The notes below the pieces were generated by a model. The model did no database searches. It was given only the letters and a program-made list of their open reading frames with translations, and had not been told where the DNA came from. Shown in pieces: positions 23,601-32,245 of a stretch of DNA of 64,000 bases (position 1 is its first letter; each line of letters begins with the position of its first letter). Both the position numbers and the translations under genes were made by a program. The DNA comes from Pipra filicauda. Its lineage: Eukaryota; Chordata; Aves; Passeriformes; Pipridae. The stretch covers positions 4,339,501 to 4,403,500 of the forward strand of contig NW_024104532.1 in the NCBI RefSeq assembly GCF_003945595.2. Direction: 5' to 3'.

Positions 23601-26600
23601 CAGCTGCCTTCTCCCCTCGCAGCTGCTCCACTGAGGTTTCTGAGAAGGGGTGCAGTCTGCTGGTTCCTCATGCTAGTTCCCCTCTTGGCCAGGGGCTTCC
23701 TGCCCAGTGTCCTGTACCACCAACCACCCTAAATGCCTGGCAGCTGTAACTTGGAGAAAATCAGCTGCTGTGGAATCCTGGTCTGTCACTGCTCCTCTTA
23801 ACCATGTGCTGTCTCTCTCTCTCTTTTCCTCCCCACTTTGCCTCCTGCTGCCTCCAGTCCCTGGGGACCCTCTCCCCATACTCGCAGGTAATGCCCCTGC
23901 GGGCACTGGGAGGTCTGTCACCTACTGCTGCTGCAGGATGTCCCTCTGCCCAGGACAGCTGGGGCTCTGCTGATCATCCCCCCCACAGCTGTTGGCTGCC
24001 CCAGGGTGGGACCCCTGTCCAGGACCCCTGTCCTGTCCTTCAGGCCCTGAGGAGAACAGGGTGCAATCCCTCCCTGGCAGAATGGACCCAGGGTGCAGAA
24101 CCAAGCACAGGGCAAGGAGACAATCTCCAGGGAAAGAGCCTCTGGCTGGACATGTCACCTGGTCTCAACTCTGGGCTTTGCTGCCTGTGCTTTGGCAGCA
24201 GGGGAGGCAGAGCAGGGTGGGGACCCCCTCTAGCCAGGACATGCACTGCCCATAGTGTCACACTGCAGAGCACCCTCCCGGGCTGCCCCAGGCACAGGGA
24301 TCCCTATCCATGGGACACCTCCTGCTAGCTCTAACACCACTCTCTCCACACCTTCCCCATCCCCAGGACATCTATGAGAGCTTTGACACGCGGCAGAGGC
24401 GAGCCTCCAGCCCTGGCTACATCGACTCCCCCACCTACAGCCGCCAGGGCATGTCCCCCACCATCCCCAGGTCCCCCCACCATTTCTACCGCTCAGGTGA
24501 GGATTTCAGCTGCAACCCCAGGCTGAGCTAAGCTCAGACCCCCAGGTGGAGTGGGGATCACCAAAATGCCACTGAGACTTCTGTGGTCTCTCCTCTGGCA
24601 AGCAGGAGGCCTGGGGGGGGGCGTCCACCAGGGAGGCAGTGATCAACTCTGATCTGTGCATCCTCTGGTTCCCCCGACTCTTGTCTTGTGAGCAGCAAGG
24701 AAAGGCTGAGAAGGCTTTGTGGCTCAGACCTGAGCTGGGGCTCATGCAGGATGGGGTGGGGAGGCAGGTGACCTCCAGATCCGGTGAAGAGCCCCTCAGC
24801 TGTCTTGGTAGCTCTGGGATGGGTGTGCACGAGTGTGCTTGTGCCCAGCCAGTGCTGTAAGGGAGGTCCTTACACGTGCACACGTGCATGCACGCACACC
24901 CCGGAGCATGTCGGGGGGAAGCAGAGTGTGTCTGTGCCATGTCTCCTGTCCTTCGGAGCTGGGAAGGAATGACCTGGAAAACCTGAGGTCAGTAAGTCCA
25001 GAGGTCCTGCAAACCCCAGCGCTTCACCGCCAAGGGTCCGTCACCGTTTGTCTCTGCAGCACGCTCGGCTTTCCTGTCACCAGCAGTGGGGCAGCTGGCT
25101 GTCCTGTACCAGCACCTGCACATGGGGTTTCCTCTGCATCCCATCTTCCTCCGGAGATGCGGGAAATCTCCCCCTGCTCCATCACTCCCTATCCTGGATC
25201 ACGGCCCGGCTCACATCCCTGTGGGTTGCCCACAACCACATGGGTTGCCCCTGCTCTTCTAACACTGCTGCATTTAACACCCATTTTCTTCTGCCTCTTG
25301 TTCTCTCTCTCGGTCACTTATGGCTGCTTCTGCTCGGCACCGCGTAGGCACCGAGAGTGGGCGCAGCTCCCCCTACTATAGCCAGTTAGATGTGAGGTCC
25401 TCCACTCCAACCTCATACCAAGCACCCAAGCATTTCCACATCCCAGGTAGGCTCTGGAGCACCCCGGTCCCTGGGGAAGCGCCGTGTCTGTGGCATGCCC
25501 GCATGTGCCGTCCCCGCTGTGTCGCATGCGTAGCTCCGCCGCCTGCCTAGAGCCAGCTGGCAGCAGGATCTACCCCTGTTAGAGGCCATCCATAAACAGG
25601 ACCTGCAGCTTGAACCCTCCTCCCTCCCCATCACCACCCGGAGGTCCCAGAGCCGCCTGGAGTCTGCTTGATCCTTGCAACATCCCTCTTCTCCCTCTTC
25701 CCTGACCTTCCTCCACTCCCCACACGAAGATGAGTCCCCTGGTGAGAGCCTGCCCCCTCCCTTGCCTCCCCCCAGGATCACCAGCCGAAGCGTGTCTGCC
25801 GGAGGCATTTCCGCACCCACCCGCTACAGATGACTATTTTATACTCCCCCTAGGGCCCGCTGCTCCCTCCCCCCAGATCTTCTGGGCTTGCCAGATGCCT
25901 GCTCCCCTTCTGCAGGGATTGCAGGGGGCCACCAGGTAAGGGCCACCACCCGCTCCCAGCCATGCAGAGTCCACGGGAACGGGGACGGAGCGGGCAGAAA
26001 CGGAGAGTGGGGTGGGAAGCAGGCAGAGCTGCTTGTCATCCTTCAGCACATGCAGGGGGGTCAGAACCCCAGACAACCCCAGTCAGCTGTAAGCATCTCC
26101 CACTGCCCTTGTCCTCCTTCAAAGCATGGGACTCTCCACAGTGCGTAGCTGATGCCCTGGGACAGCACCATGAGGACACCCAGAGGCTCCCCACCATGTC
26201 CCCAGCTCCCATCCCATCCCTGCCAGGGTTTGGCCCCGCTGCCCGCCCTGCCCTGCCCTCCCGCTGCCGGTCAGTGGTTTATGGATGGCCCCCTCCCTGC
26301 TCCGCCAGCTCTGCTGCCTGGCCCCTGCGCGGGGGCTGCAGCTCTCGGCGCCAGGCTCCAGTTCGCTTTCCCTCCCAACTCGCTCTTTTCTCTCTCTGCT
26401 GCGGAAAGAGGCTTTGGCTGATGTTGTCTCACCCCAGGTAGCTCACAGGCGGTTCTTCTAGGTGCTGGCACCCCGAGAAACCGCCGCAGGGTGAGCGGTG
26501 ATGCCTCGCTGCCGGCTGGCAGGGGCGGCCGGCGGCTCTGGCTGTGCCCGCCGCACCCGTGCATGCTGACGCTGGGTGCTCACTGCATGGCCTCTGCTCA

Positions 26601-29600
26601 CCACTGCCCGCAGGCAGCCCGGGACCGCCCTCCTGCTGCCCGGGACCGCGCTCCTGCTGCCCGGCACGCCGGCCTGGAGCTGCGCTCCCTTGGGACACGT
26701 GGGCCCGGAGGCGGTTGTGTGATGGAAATGTGGTTGTGGGGGTAGTATCTCCTGCAGGACCTCTGTCCTGCCCACTCTCGGCACGCCCACACTGACCTCT
26801 CCTTTCCCCTTCTTCCCTTCTTTCTTCCTTTTCTTTCTCTCTTCTTCCACCAGCTGCCGGCGAGAGTAACATCTACCGGAAGCCCCCCATCTACAAGCGC
26901 CATGGTACGATCTGCCTGCTGTGTGTCCATCCCCATGTCCCCGTGGGGACAGGACCAGCATGGGGCTCAGTCCAGCTGAGTCATGTCCAGGGGCAGGGTG
27001 GGAGGTGAGGGCAGGCGTCAGGACAAGATGTTTGGGCGCTGGACTTTGGTGGTCTGATGTTCCTGCCTCCCCTCTGGGCAGCAGAGTGCAAGGTTCAGTG
27101 GGAGAAAGATGCTGCTTTGGACCACATCCCTGCTATGAGGGATGGAGGAGAAAGCTGTCAGCAACACCAGGGTAGCTGTGGGAGGGTGAACAAGGCAATG
27201 ATGGGGTGGCAGAAGGTTCAAGAGTGGCCGTTGATTTCTGAGGCCGGGAGCCAGAGCAGCCTCAGAAAAGTGATGAAGAAGGTAATTTGTAGTTTCACAT
27301 GGAGCCCTGGAGAAAAGTCACAGCCCATCCTGGATAGATGCTCCAGGGTGAAACAGGCCTGGGAGGTGTTGCAGGGTGGGGAGGGTGTTTGGTGTCTCTC
27401 AGTGGGGATGGATTGCACTGTCCCCACTTGCTTCTGCACATAGAGGGACACCAGCTCCCCCCAGCAGTAACTGTGTTTCCTCTCTCTCCCTGGACTTTCC
27501 CTTCCCTCCTGCCCAACTCCCACTGCCCCGCTGCTGGCTGCTCCTCCTGCTGTAAGTACCTGCTGTTGGCTGGGTCCCCTGTGCCTGCTGGAGGTGGTGG
27601 GATGGCCCTGCTACACCTCCTGTCCTTGATGTTCCTTCCCCTGCGAGTCTCCCAGCCTCTGGTGCAGCAGAACTCCCCTCTGGGTTTCTCACCTATGCTG
27701 CTGAGGCTCAGTCTGTGTGTGTCCCTGCCACAGGGGCCAAGCCCCTGCCAGAGCCCCTCTGCTCCCTCCCTCCTGCACAGCCCACTGCCACCTTCCCCTG
27801 GCAGTAACCCGAAGAGCCCTTTCCCTGCTGGGACTGAGCTTTCCTCCATCCCCTCTCTCACTTACAGGTGACAGGAGAGCACAGGGAGGTTGGTGGCACT
27901 GGTGGGACTGGGATTGGGGTGAGCACTATGCAGGAGCCAGTGCTTGTGGTGCTGTGGGCTCTCAGCTATTTGTGTCCCTTCCCAGACGCATCAGCGACAG
28001 CCCCTCTGCTTGTCACTGTCCCCACCATCTGCCTCAGCACCCTTGTCTCGAGGAGATGTCAGCAGTTTGATTATTCCCAGCTCTGCTACAGGCTGTCCCA
28101 GCCATGAGTCGCTGGCAGTCTGGGGGGGGGAGAGGATTTGCCTTCATCCCTGAGTGGATCTTTGCAGGCCCTCACTGTAGTTCTACCTGCTCCTTTTGCA
28201 GACAACCCCTCTGCAGCCACAAAAAGCAAAACCAGTGAAGACATCGCGCAGTCATCCAAGTACAGCCCTGCCTACTCCCCGGATCCGTACTACCACTCCG
28301 AGTCAGAGTACTGGCCCTTCCAAGGCTCGCCAAAAGGTAATAAATGCCTGCTGGACTATGAGAAAGGGAAACCCGTTCCTGCCCCCAAACCCAGCCACTT
28401 CCTAGGAGGGAACCTTGCTCTGAGTTGTGTCTGGACCCGAAGGTGGTGTTGGGCTGAAGTACCTGCCAAAGTGACCCTAAAATCCTGGGAGCCCCTGGGA
28501 CTCAACTGTCCCCATGTGGTTGGGAATGTCTCCTCCCTACCTGCCTTCACTTTTGGCCCCATCTGACTCCCTCACATGTCTCCTTGCAGCACCCCGGGCC
28601 CGGAGGTTCTCGTCAGGTGGTGAGGAGGATGGGTACGACCGGGGCATGCACAAGGTGAGTGATGTCCCTGCCCACAGCCCAGTGACGGAGAGCTGACAGC
28701 AAACCACCCCTGGTTGGCTTTGGGGAGGAGGCTCAGCCTAGCTCTTCCACCCAAGAAGGGGCCACCACTGTCCCTGCTGTCCTGTGCCATCTCTCCCCAC
28801 CTTGGCCACCCCCAGCACAGGGTCTGAAGGAGGGGGAGCAGATGGGAGATGCTGAGCCCATGCCAGGAGATGCCATGCCCTGTCATGATGTGCCAGTGGG
28901 CATGGAGGGCTGGGCAGGGAAAGGAGGGGTGCGAGGTGTCTTTCCCTCCTCTGTCCAGATCCAGAGTGGCATTGGCAGGCTGATCCTGAGGGAGGAGATG
29001 AAGGCTCGGTCCAACTCCTACGCAGACCCCTGGACACCCCCTCGCAGCTCGGCCAGCAGCAGAGAAGCCCTGCACACAACTGGCTATGAGGGCTCCCTTA
29101 ATGGCTGTAAGGATGATCCTGTCTGTCTGTCTGTCCCACCCAGTATGGCCCAGCCCCTCTGGGAAGTTTGCTGGGGTGGAGAGGGAAGAACGAGACTAGG
29201 AAGGGGAGGGGAGAGGAGAGGTGCTGGGCACAGAGTTGGCCTAGGAAAGCTCTTTTCGTTTCTGGAGAGCTCCATTCTTTCCCTGTGTCCCAGCTGGGAA
29301 GGGGCATCACCCAGTGGGTGTCCAGGCAACCTGGTGAAGTGCCTTGTGGGGTGGCTGAAGGGTCCCTTGAGAATCTGGCATTGCAGCCACGCTGGGATTG
29401 CTCTGACCTGTTTGGGCTGGCTGCACGTGTGCTTCACTAATGGCACCTCTGGGACCTCCTGGCACCCCAGACCTGCTGAGCAGCCTCAGGGCTGCCTTGC
29501 TTGCACTGCTCTTACCACACAGCACCCAGGGCACCCATCTCCTCTGTCCCTGGGGCTATGATGGGGCTGGGGGTGCTTGAGAACCTGGCAACACAGATGG

Positions 29601-32245
29601 CCCTGCCTGCTCCATGGTCTCCATCTTCATGGCACGTCTGCCCTCATGGAGCTGGGACTGTTTGGAGGTGCTCAGGGAGCCCCTCAGCCCTGCGGGACTC
29701 CAGGGAGCCCCAAGGAGGACCCGTGGGGTTGGGAACAGGCAGCACTGCATGGCATGGGGTGCTTGGTCCTCCCTGACAACTGGCTCTGCTCTCCTTGCAG
29801 CTCCCAGAACCCACTACCTGGCCGACAGCGGTGAGTGTGTGACCCTACAGCCCTCCACAGCTGGTTCCCCATGGCTGGGGGGTCCGGAACCCAAGCTGGA
29901 GGAGGTGCTGGGACCAGGGATGGAAGAAGGGAAGCAAAAAAGGAGCCCTTGAAAGCCTGTGCAAGGGTAGAGCTGAACCAGGGCAGAGCTGATGGCAGCA
30001 CTGGGAGAGGATAAGTCAGAGAAACTGAGAGAGGAGAATGTGTTGTGCTGAAGAGTGAAGAGGGAAGGCTGCCATGGGAAAGGGATTTTCAGGAGAGGAA
30101 TATCAGCACAGGAGGAAGCCAGGCTGGAAATGAGTTGGAGCTGGAAGGAGACAGAGCTGGGTGACTGTGGAGCTGGGTAGTGACAGCTCTGTGGGAGCAC
30201 AGAGGTAGGGTGGCCCAGTGGGTGCTGTCCTGGGATGTGAGGCTCATCCCTGCATTTTCTCTTACACATCTTGCTGGCTTCTTTGCAGATCCCCTCATTT
30301 CTAAGTCGGCCTCCCTTCCTGCCTACAGGAGGAATGGGCTGCACAGGGTAAGTGCCTCCTGCTCACATCCAGCTGCCGCCAGGCCTCTCTGTGCTGTTTG
30401 TCATTCTTCCCAGGCTCCTTAAAGCCCCCAGTGCTACCCTTCCAAGACTAGGGTGTCCTGCTTCTCCCTTCTCTGCATCTCTGCTGTCACTGCTGCCCTG
30501 TGCCAATCCAAAATGACCTTTACTGGGGTCCAAATTGCCTTGTTCAGGCAGTACCTGCCCTGAACTCTCCACAGGCATGTTTCAGAGAGATACTGGTGTT
30601 GCTTTCCAGCACAAGAGCTTTGCTTCGTATCCTGGGCTAGTGATTGCTTGGGACCAGGAGCTCTGGTCCTGCCTCTGTATGACTTGGGCTTGTCACTTCA
30701 CCTCCTTCTGCCTCAGTTTCCCCCCTGCCAGGTGTGGGGAGCGGGTCCTGCTTTGGCATGGTGGGGTGCCTTCTCTCCTGGGAACATGGGAGATGCCATG
30801 CTGAGTGCCTGGAGGAGACCCCCTCTTACTCCTCCTCCCTCTGTTCCTCCCACAGCCTCCCAGCGCTGAGCTTTTCCACTACGACAGCACGAATGCCGTC
30901 AATTGGGGGATGCGAGGTAAGGGGCCACGGGGCCAGGGACCCTGTAGGCATTCCAGAGCCAAATCCTGTGGGGCTGCCACCTGCAGGCAGTTCTGGAAAA
31001 TGAGGCTGGAGGGAGGATGGTGGGAAGATCCTGGCAGCGGAGGCGTCAGCAATGGCTCATGTCTCTCTTTTCTCTCTCCCCACAGAGTACAAGGTAAGAT
31101 GCTTCTGCTGCAAGGCTTGGCTGTCAGCCAGAGGTGGGAGTCCCGGAGATGTGTCTATGTGTCCCCAGGCTCTTCAGGGGGAAGTTTTGCCCTCTTCCTG
31201 CAATGCCCTGCCTTCATCCCCCTCCATCCCCTACATGACAGCCCCGTCCCAGGACTGTGGGGCTCGGACCAGAGTCCATCCCCTCCTGCCAGGGTCCCAA
31301 GCACTCGGATGAGCAGAATTGTCTCCTGGGTGAGGAACAGAGAAAGGTGGTTGTGCTGTGATTTCCTACTCACACTTGTACCCGGGTCACTCCTGGTTTC
31401 GCAGAGTGAGCAGGCTATTCCAGAGCCACCAAAGGGATTTAAGGTGGATCAGGATCACCCTGAGAGCAAGTCCCTCCTATGCCTTGTCCCATCCAGTTGC
31501 TGGAGTCAGTTGTGCCACCCAAACACTGCTAGACATGGCAGGAGGAGGTTTTGCCTTGGTGGTCCCCATGGCCTCATTCCCAAGTGTGTCTCAGTTGTCT
31601 TCCTCTGGCTCCGGAGCTGCCTCATGGTCTTCCTGTCCCTGTGCAGATATACCCCTATGAGCTTCTCCTGGTGAAGACAAGGGGGAGGAACCAGCTGCCC
31701 AAAGATGTGGACAGGACTCGGTTAGAGGTGAGAAGAGCCTTTTCCACTGGGGACAATCTCCTCAGGGCACAGAGGGACCTTATCCCGTGGGGTGTCCCTT
31801 TAGCCCCAGCAAGCAGTGTGTGGCTGTGAGGGGATCATGGATGTGTAGAAGCATCTCTGTGTCTCCCCAGGAGCACTGTCACGGTGGTCCTGCTGCTCCA
31901 CTGGCCGAGCAGAGCTGTTCCTCGTGCCCACAGCACGATTGTGTTTGGCAGGGGCAGGAGGGAGGCAGGTTCTCCCCCTCTCCAGAGTGAGAAGTGCTGA
32001 GAGTTGTGGCACCTCATTGCCCCAAGCGGGCAGGAGATGCCCTCAGAGCCCCTCCAGCCTGGGTGGTTGCTGTTGGCCCTGGGTGGTGGCCAGAGTCCCC
32101 AGCTCTGGCCCAGCATCCTGTCTCTCCCCAGCGGCACCTTTCCCAGGAGGAATTCTACCAGATCTTCGGCATGACCATTGCTGAGTTCGACCGCCTGGCC
32201 CTGTGGAAGAGGAATGAGCTGAAGAAGCAGGCCCGGCTGTTTTAA
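11481..32245 (+). CDS. ABLIM3: ABLIM3, actin-binding LIM protein 3 (gene span; first coding exon upstream of window)
   Basis: Cytoskeletal adaptor that binds F-actin and links it to LIM partners; family members also work with STARS to raise SRF-dependent transcription. Spliced coding sequence: join(11481..11618,14090..14273,14674..14786,16759..16885,16998..17091,20720..20807,21623..21681,22167..22238,22617..22772,23858..23887,24367..24496,25348..25446,26854..26904,28202..28336,28590..28654,28959..29106,29801..29830,30289..30347,30856..30916,31086..31093,31647..31727,32132..32245). All introns are GT-AG and phases match throughout. With an assumed 13-base upstream start exon the protein would be 684 residues, close to my recollection of about 683 for human. 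Four LIM domains start at Cys23, Cys82, Cys151 and Cys210, each with visible CxxC pairs and downstream His/Cys zinc ligands. A Ser/Pro/Tyr-rich linker (about 265-600) follows, then a C-terminal villin headpiece ending KKQARLF, the usual F-actin-binding tail. The paralogues ABLIM1 and ABLIM2 fit less well by recalled sequence. No frameshift or lost ligand is seen. Confidence 0.95.
11619..14089 (+). other. ABLIM3: ABLIM3 intron 2
   Basis: 2.5 kb without a recognised exon or repeat. Contains a perfect palindrome gagcagctgctc at 12233-12244 with a CAGCTG E-box at its centre. Nothing else stands out. Confidence 0.7.
14090..14273 (+). CDS. ABLIM3: ABLIM3 coding exon 3, end of LIM1 and start of LIM2
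   Basis: Encodes residues 51-112: [10 protein letters not shown] closes LIM1, and CDSC at 82-85 opens LIM2, with the HPKCFVC ligands. Splice sites are ctccag|TG and CAG|gtgagt. Confidence 0.95.
14674..14786 (+). CDS. ABLIM3: ABLIM3 coding exon 4, end of LIM2
   Basis: Encodes [11 protein letters not shown] and the closing Cys pair of LIM2 (residues 112-150), then the inter-LIM linker KPIKIHGPS. Splice sites are ccacag|GA and GCC|gtaagt. Confidence 0.95.
14787..16758 (+). other. ABLIM3: ABLIM3 introns 3 to 4 region without exons
   Basis: A single 2.0-kb intron between LIM2 and LIM3. GC-rich unique sequence; no repeat or exon recognised. The following intron (16886-16997) is only 112 bases. 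Confidence 0.7.
16759..16885 (+). CDS. ABLIM3: ABLIM3 coding exon 5, LIM3
   Basis: Encodes residues 150-192: [12 protein letters not shown], then the [11 protein letters not shown] zinc ligands and LTGEYIS. Splice sites are ccccag|AC and CAA|gtgagt. Confidence 0.95.
16998..17091 (+). CDS. ABLIM3: ABLIM3 coding exon 6, end of LIM3 and start of LIM4
   Basis: Encodes [11 protein letters not shown], closing LIM3, and [14 protein letters not shown], opening LIM4 (residues 192-223). The exon ends in phase 0 at GAG|gtgagt. Confidence 0.95.
18716..18868 (-). mobile_element. CR1 retroposon fragment, antisense
   Basis: Begins with atagaatcatagaatggttt and ggttggaagggacctt, the reverse complement of a CR1 3' end, and runs to the caacctgaccttgaac segment. 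It lies in ABLIM3 intron 6, opposite to transcription. Confidence 0.88.
19351..19466 (-). mobile_element. CR1 retroposon fragment, antisense
   Basis: A short CR1 3' end (agaatcatagaatggtttat to cctggccttgaacaccc), about 480 bases from the previous copy, same orientation and same ABLIM3 intron. Confidence 0.85.
20720..20807 (+). CDS. ABLIM3: ABLIM3 coding exon 7, LIM4
   Basis: Encodes [20 protein letters not shown] and EGEEMYLT (residues 224-253), the central zinc ligands of LIM4. Splice sites are cctgcag|GC and ACAG|gtaggg. The 3.6-kb intron before it holds two CR1 fragments. Confidence 0.95.
21623..21681 (+). CDS. ABLIM3: ABLIM3 coding exon 8, end of LIM4
   Basis: Encodes [20 protein letters not shown] (residues 253-272), with the final His/Cys of LIM4 and a basic linker. 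Splice sites are gttgcag|GC and AAG|gtaggc. Confidence 0.95.
22167..22238 (+). CDS. ABLIM3: ABLIM3 coding exon 9, linker
   Basis: Encodes [20 protein letters not shown] and RVIC (residues 273-296), a Ser/Thr-Pro segment shared by the family. Phase 0 at both ends; donor TGT|gtaagt. Confidence 0.95.
22551..22616 (+). repeat. CT/CTGT pyrimidine tract before ABLIM3 exon 10
   Basis: About 65 bases almost free of purines except scattered G in CTGT units, ending at the acceptor ctag. It serves as an unusually long polypyrimidine tract. Confidence 0.8.
22617..22772 (+). CDS. ABLIM3: ABLIM3 coding exon 10, linker
   Basis: Encodes 52 residues (297-348) starting [13 protein letters not shown] and ending ERYSYGE. 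The acceptor is preceded by a long CT/CTGT-rich pyrimidine tract. Phase 0 at both ends. Confidence 0.95.
22773..23857 (+). other. ABLIM3: ABLIM3 intron 10
   Basis: 1.1 kb before the first 30-base microexon. Contains a 19-base direct duplication at 22984-23021; otherwise no recognised feature. Confidence 0.7.
22984..23021. repeat. 19-base direct tandem duplication
   Basis: ccagtgaccttaccagtca occurs twice back to back (22984-23002, 23003-23021). Confidence 0.9.
23858..23887 (+). CDS. ABLIM3: ABLIM3 30-base microexon 11
   Basis: Encodes exactly ten residues, [10 protein letters not shown] (349-358). Splice sites are cctccag|TC and CAG|gtaatg. It is phase 0 on both sides, so including or skipping it keeps the frame; the same peptide is present in the recalled human protein. 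Confidence 0.92.
24367..24496 (+). CDS. ABLIM3: ABLIM3 coding exon 12, Ser/Tyr-rich linker
   Basis: Encodes residues 359-402, from [18 protein letters not shown] to SPHHFYRS. Splice sites are ccccag|GA and TCAG|gtgagg. Confidence 0.95.
24497..25347 (+). other. ABLIM3: ABLIM3 intron 12
   Basis: 850 bases, no recognised exon or repeat. An alternating purine-pyrimidine stretch (cgtgcacacgtgcatgcacg) lies near 24876-24895. Confidence 0.65.
25348..25446 (+). CDS. ABLIM3: ABLIM3 coding exon 13
   Basis: Encodes residues 402-435, including [15 protein letters not shown] and KHFHIP. The acceptor is gcgtag|GC, with the pyrimidine tract lying somewhat upstream; the donor is CCAG|gtaggc. The 99-base length keeps the frame if skipped. 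Confidence 0.93.
25730..25833 (+). CDS. ABLIM3: Possible alternative terminal coding exon of ABLIM3
   Basis: A long pyrimidine tract ends in cacacgaag at 25729. Spliced to exon 13 (phase 1), the next bases would read [20 protein letters not shown], then [14 protein letters not shown] and TGA at 25831. The result would be an ABLIM3 form without the headpiece. The acceptor AAG is weaker than CAG, and no poly(A) signal was seen close by. Speculative. Confidence 0.25.
26620..26661. repeat. 21-base GC-rich tandem duplication
   Basis: cgggaccgccctcctgctgcc (26620-26640) is followed directly by a copy with one change (26641-26661). Confidence 0.9.
26854..26904 (+). CDS. ABLIM3: ABLIM3 coding exon 14 (51 bases)
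   Basis: Encodes [17 protein letters not shown] (residues 435-452). A long pyrimidine tract precedes the acceptor ccaccag|CT; the donor is ATG|gtacga. Frame-neutral length. Confidence 0.94.
26905..28201 (+). other. ABLIM3: ABLIM3 intron 14
   Basis: 1.3 kb, GC-rich, no recognised repeat or exon. Confidence 0.65.
28202..28336 (+). CDS. ABLIM3: ABLIM3 coding exon 15
   Basis: Encodes residues 452-497, from [19 protein letters not shown] to [10 protein letters not shown]. Splice sites are tttgcag|AC and AAAG|gtaata. 135 bases, frame-neutral. Confidence 0.95.
28590..28654 (+). CDS. ABLIM3: ABLIM3 coding exon 16
   Basis: Encodes [20 protein letters not shown] and HK (residues 497-518). The RRFSS motif resembles a basophilic-kinase site. 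Splice sites are cttgcag|CA and AAG|gtgagt. Confidence 0.95.
28959..29106 (+). CDS. ABLIM3: ABLIM3 coding exon 17
   Basis: Encodes residues 519-568, from [18 protein letters not shown] through [12 protein letters not shown] to YEGSLNG. Splice sites are gtccag|AT and GGCT|gtaagg. Confidence 0.95.
29107..29800 (+). other. ABLIM3: ABLIM3 intron 17
   Basis: 694 bases before the second 30-base microexon; nothing recognised. Confidence 0.65.
29801..29830 (+). CDS. ABLIM3: ABLIM3 30-base microexon 18
   Basis: Encodes [10 protein letters not shown] with split codons at both ends (residues 568-578). Splice sites are cttgcag|CT and AGCG|gtgagt. Phase 1 on both sides, so skipping keeps the frame. Confidence 0.93.
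29831..30855 (+). other. ABLIM3: ABLIM3 introns 18 and 19 (exon 19 lies between)
   Basis: Two introns of about 460 and 510 bases flanking exon 19 (30289-30347); nothing recognised in either. Confidence 0.6.
30289..30347 (+). CDS. ABLIM3: ABLIM3 coding exon 19
   Basis: Encodes [20 protein letters not shown] (residues 578-597), a well-conserved ABLIM motif. Splice sites are tttgcag|AT and AGG|gtaagt. Confidence 0.95.
30856..30916 (+). CDS. ABLIM3: ABLIM3 coding exon 20
   Basis: Encodes [20 protein letters not shown] (residues 598-617) plus the first base of a Glu codon. Splice sites are cccacag|CC and CGAG|gtaagg. Confidence 0.95.
31086..31093 (+). CDS. ABLIM3: ABLIM3 8-base microexon 21
   Basis: Only eight bases, AGTACAAG. 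They complete Glu618 and add Tyr-Lys, giving MREYK before IYPYELL. The acceptor has a strong pyrimidine tract (ctctctccccacag) and the donor is gtaaga. Without it the frame shifts into the headpiece, and the same three residues occur in the recalled family sequence. Confidence 0.9.
31094..32131 (+). other. ABLIM3: ABLIM3 introns 21 and 22 (exon 22 lies between)
   Basis: Introns of 553 and 404 bases around exon 22 (31647-31727); no repeat, RNA gene or further exon recognised. Confidence 0.6.
31647..31727 (+). CDS. ABLIM3: ABLIM3 coding exon 22, start of villin headpiece
   Basis: Encodes residues 621-647, from [20 protein letters not shown] to TRLE, the N-terminal part of the headpiece. Phase 0 at both ends; splice sites gtgcag|AT and GAG|gtgaga. 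Confidence 0.95.
32132..32245 (+). CDS. ABLIM3: ABLIM3 last coding exon 23, villin headpiece and stop
   Basis: Encodes residues 648-684: [20 protein letters not shown], then [14 protein letters not shown] and TAA at 32243. The KKxxxLF ending is the classical actin-contact tail of headpiece domains. Confidence 0.96.
   Translation, partial: RHLSQEEFYQIFGMTIAEFDRLALWKRNELKKQARLF

Larger units (their letters stand above)
25447..26853 (+). other. ABLIM3: ABLIM3 intron 13 with possible alternative exon
   Basis: 1.4 kb. It contains an exon-like segment at 25730-25833 (see findings), a strong consensus donor CCAG|gtaagg at 25935, and a 21-base GC-rich tandem duplication (26620-26661). Confidence 0.6.

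Noticed and set aside
26462..26490. Possible 29-base exon (ttcttctag acceptor, gtgagc donor) in ABLIM3 intron 13
   Set aside because: It would shift the frame into exon 14 and its peptide does not resemble the family; treated as a decoy pair of splice sites.
30805..31674. 289-codon plus-strand frame across ABLIM3 exons 20-22
   Set aside because: It reads exon 20 in the correct frame only briefly and then translates introns; the spliced model explains the locus better.
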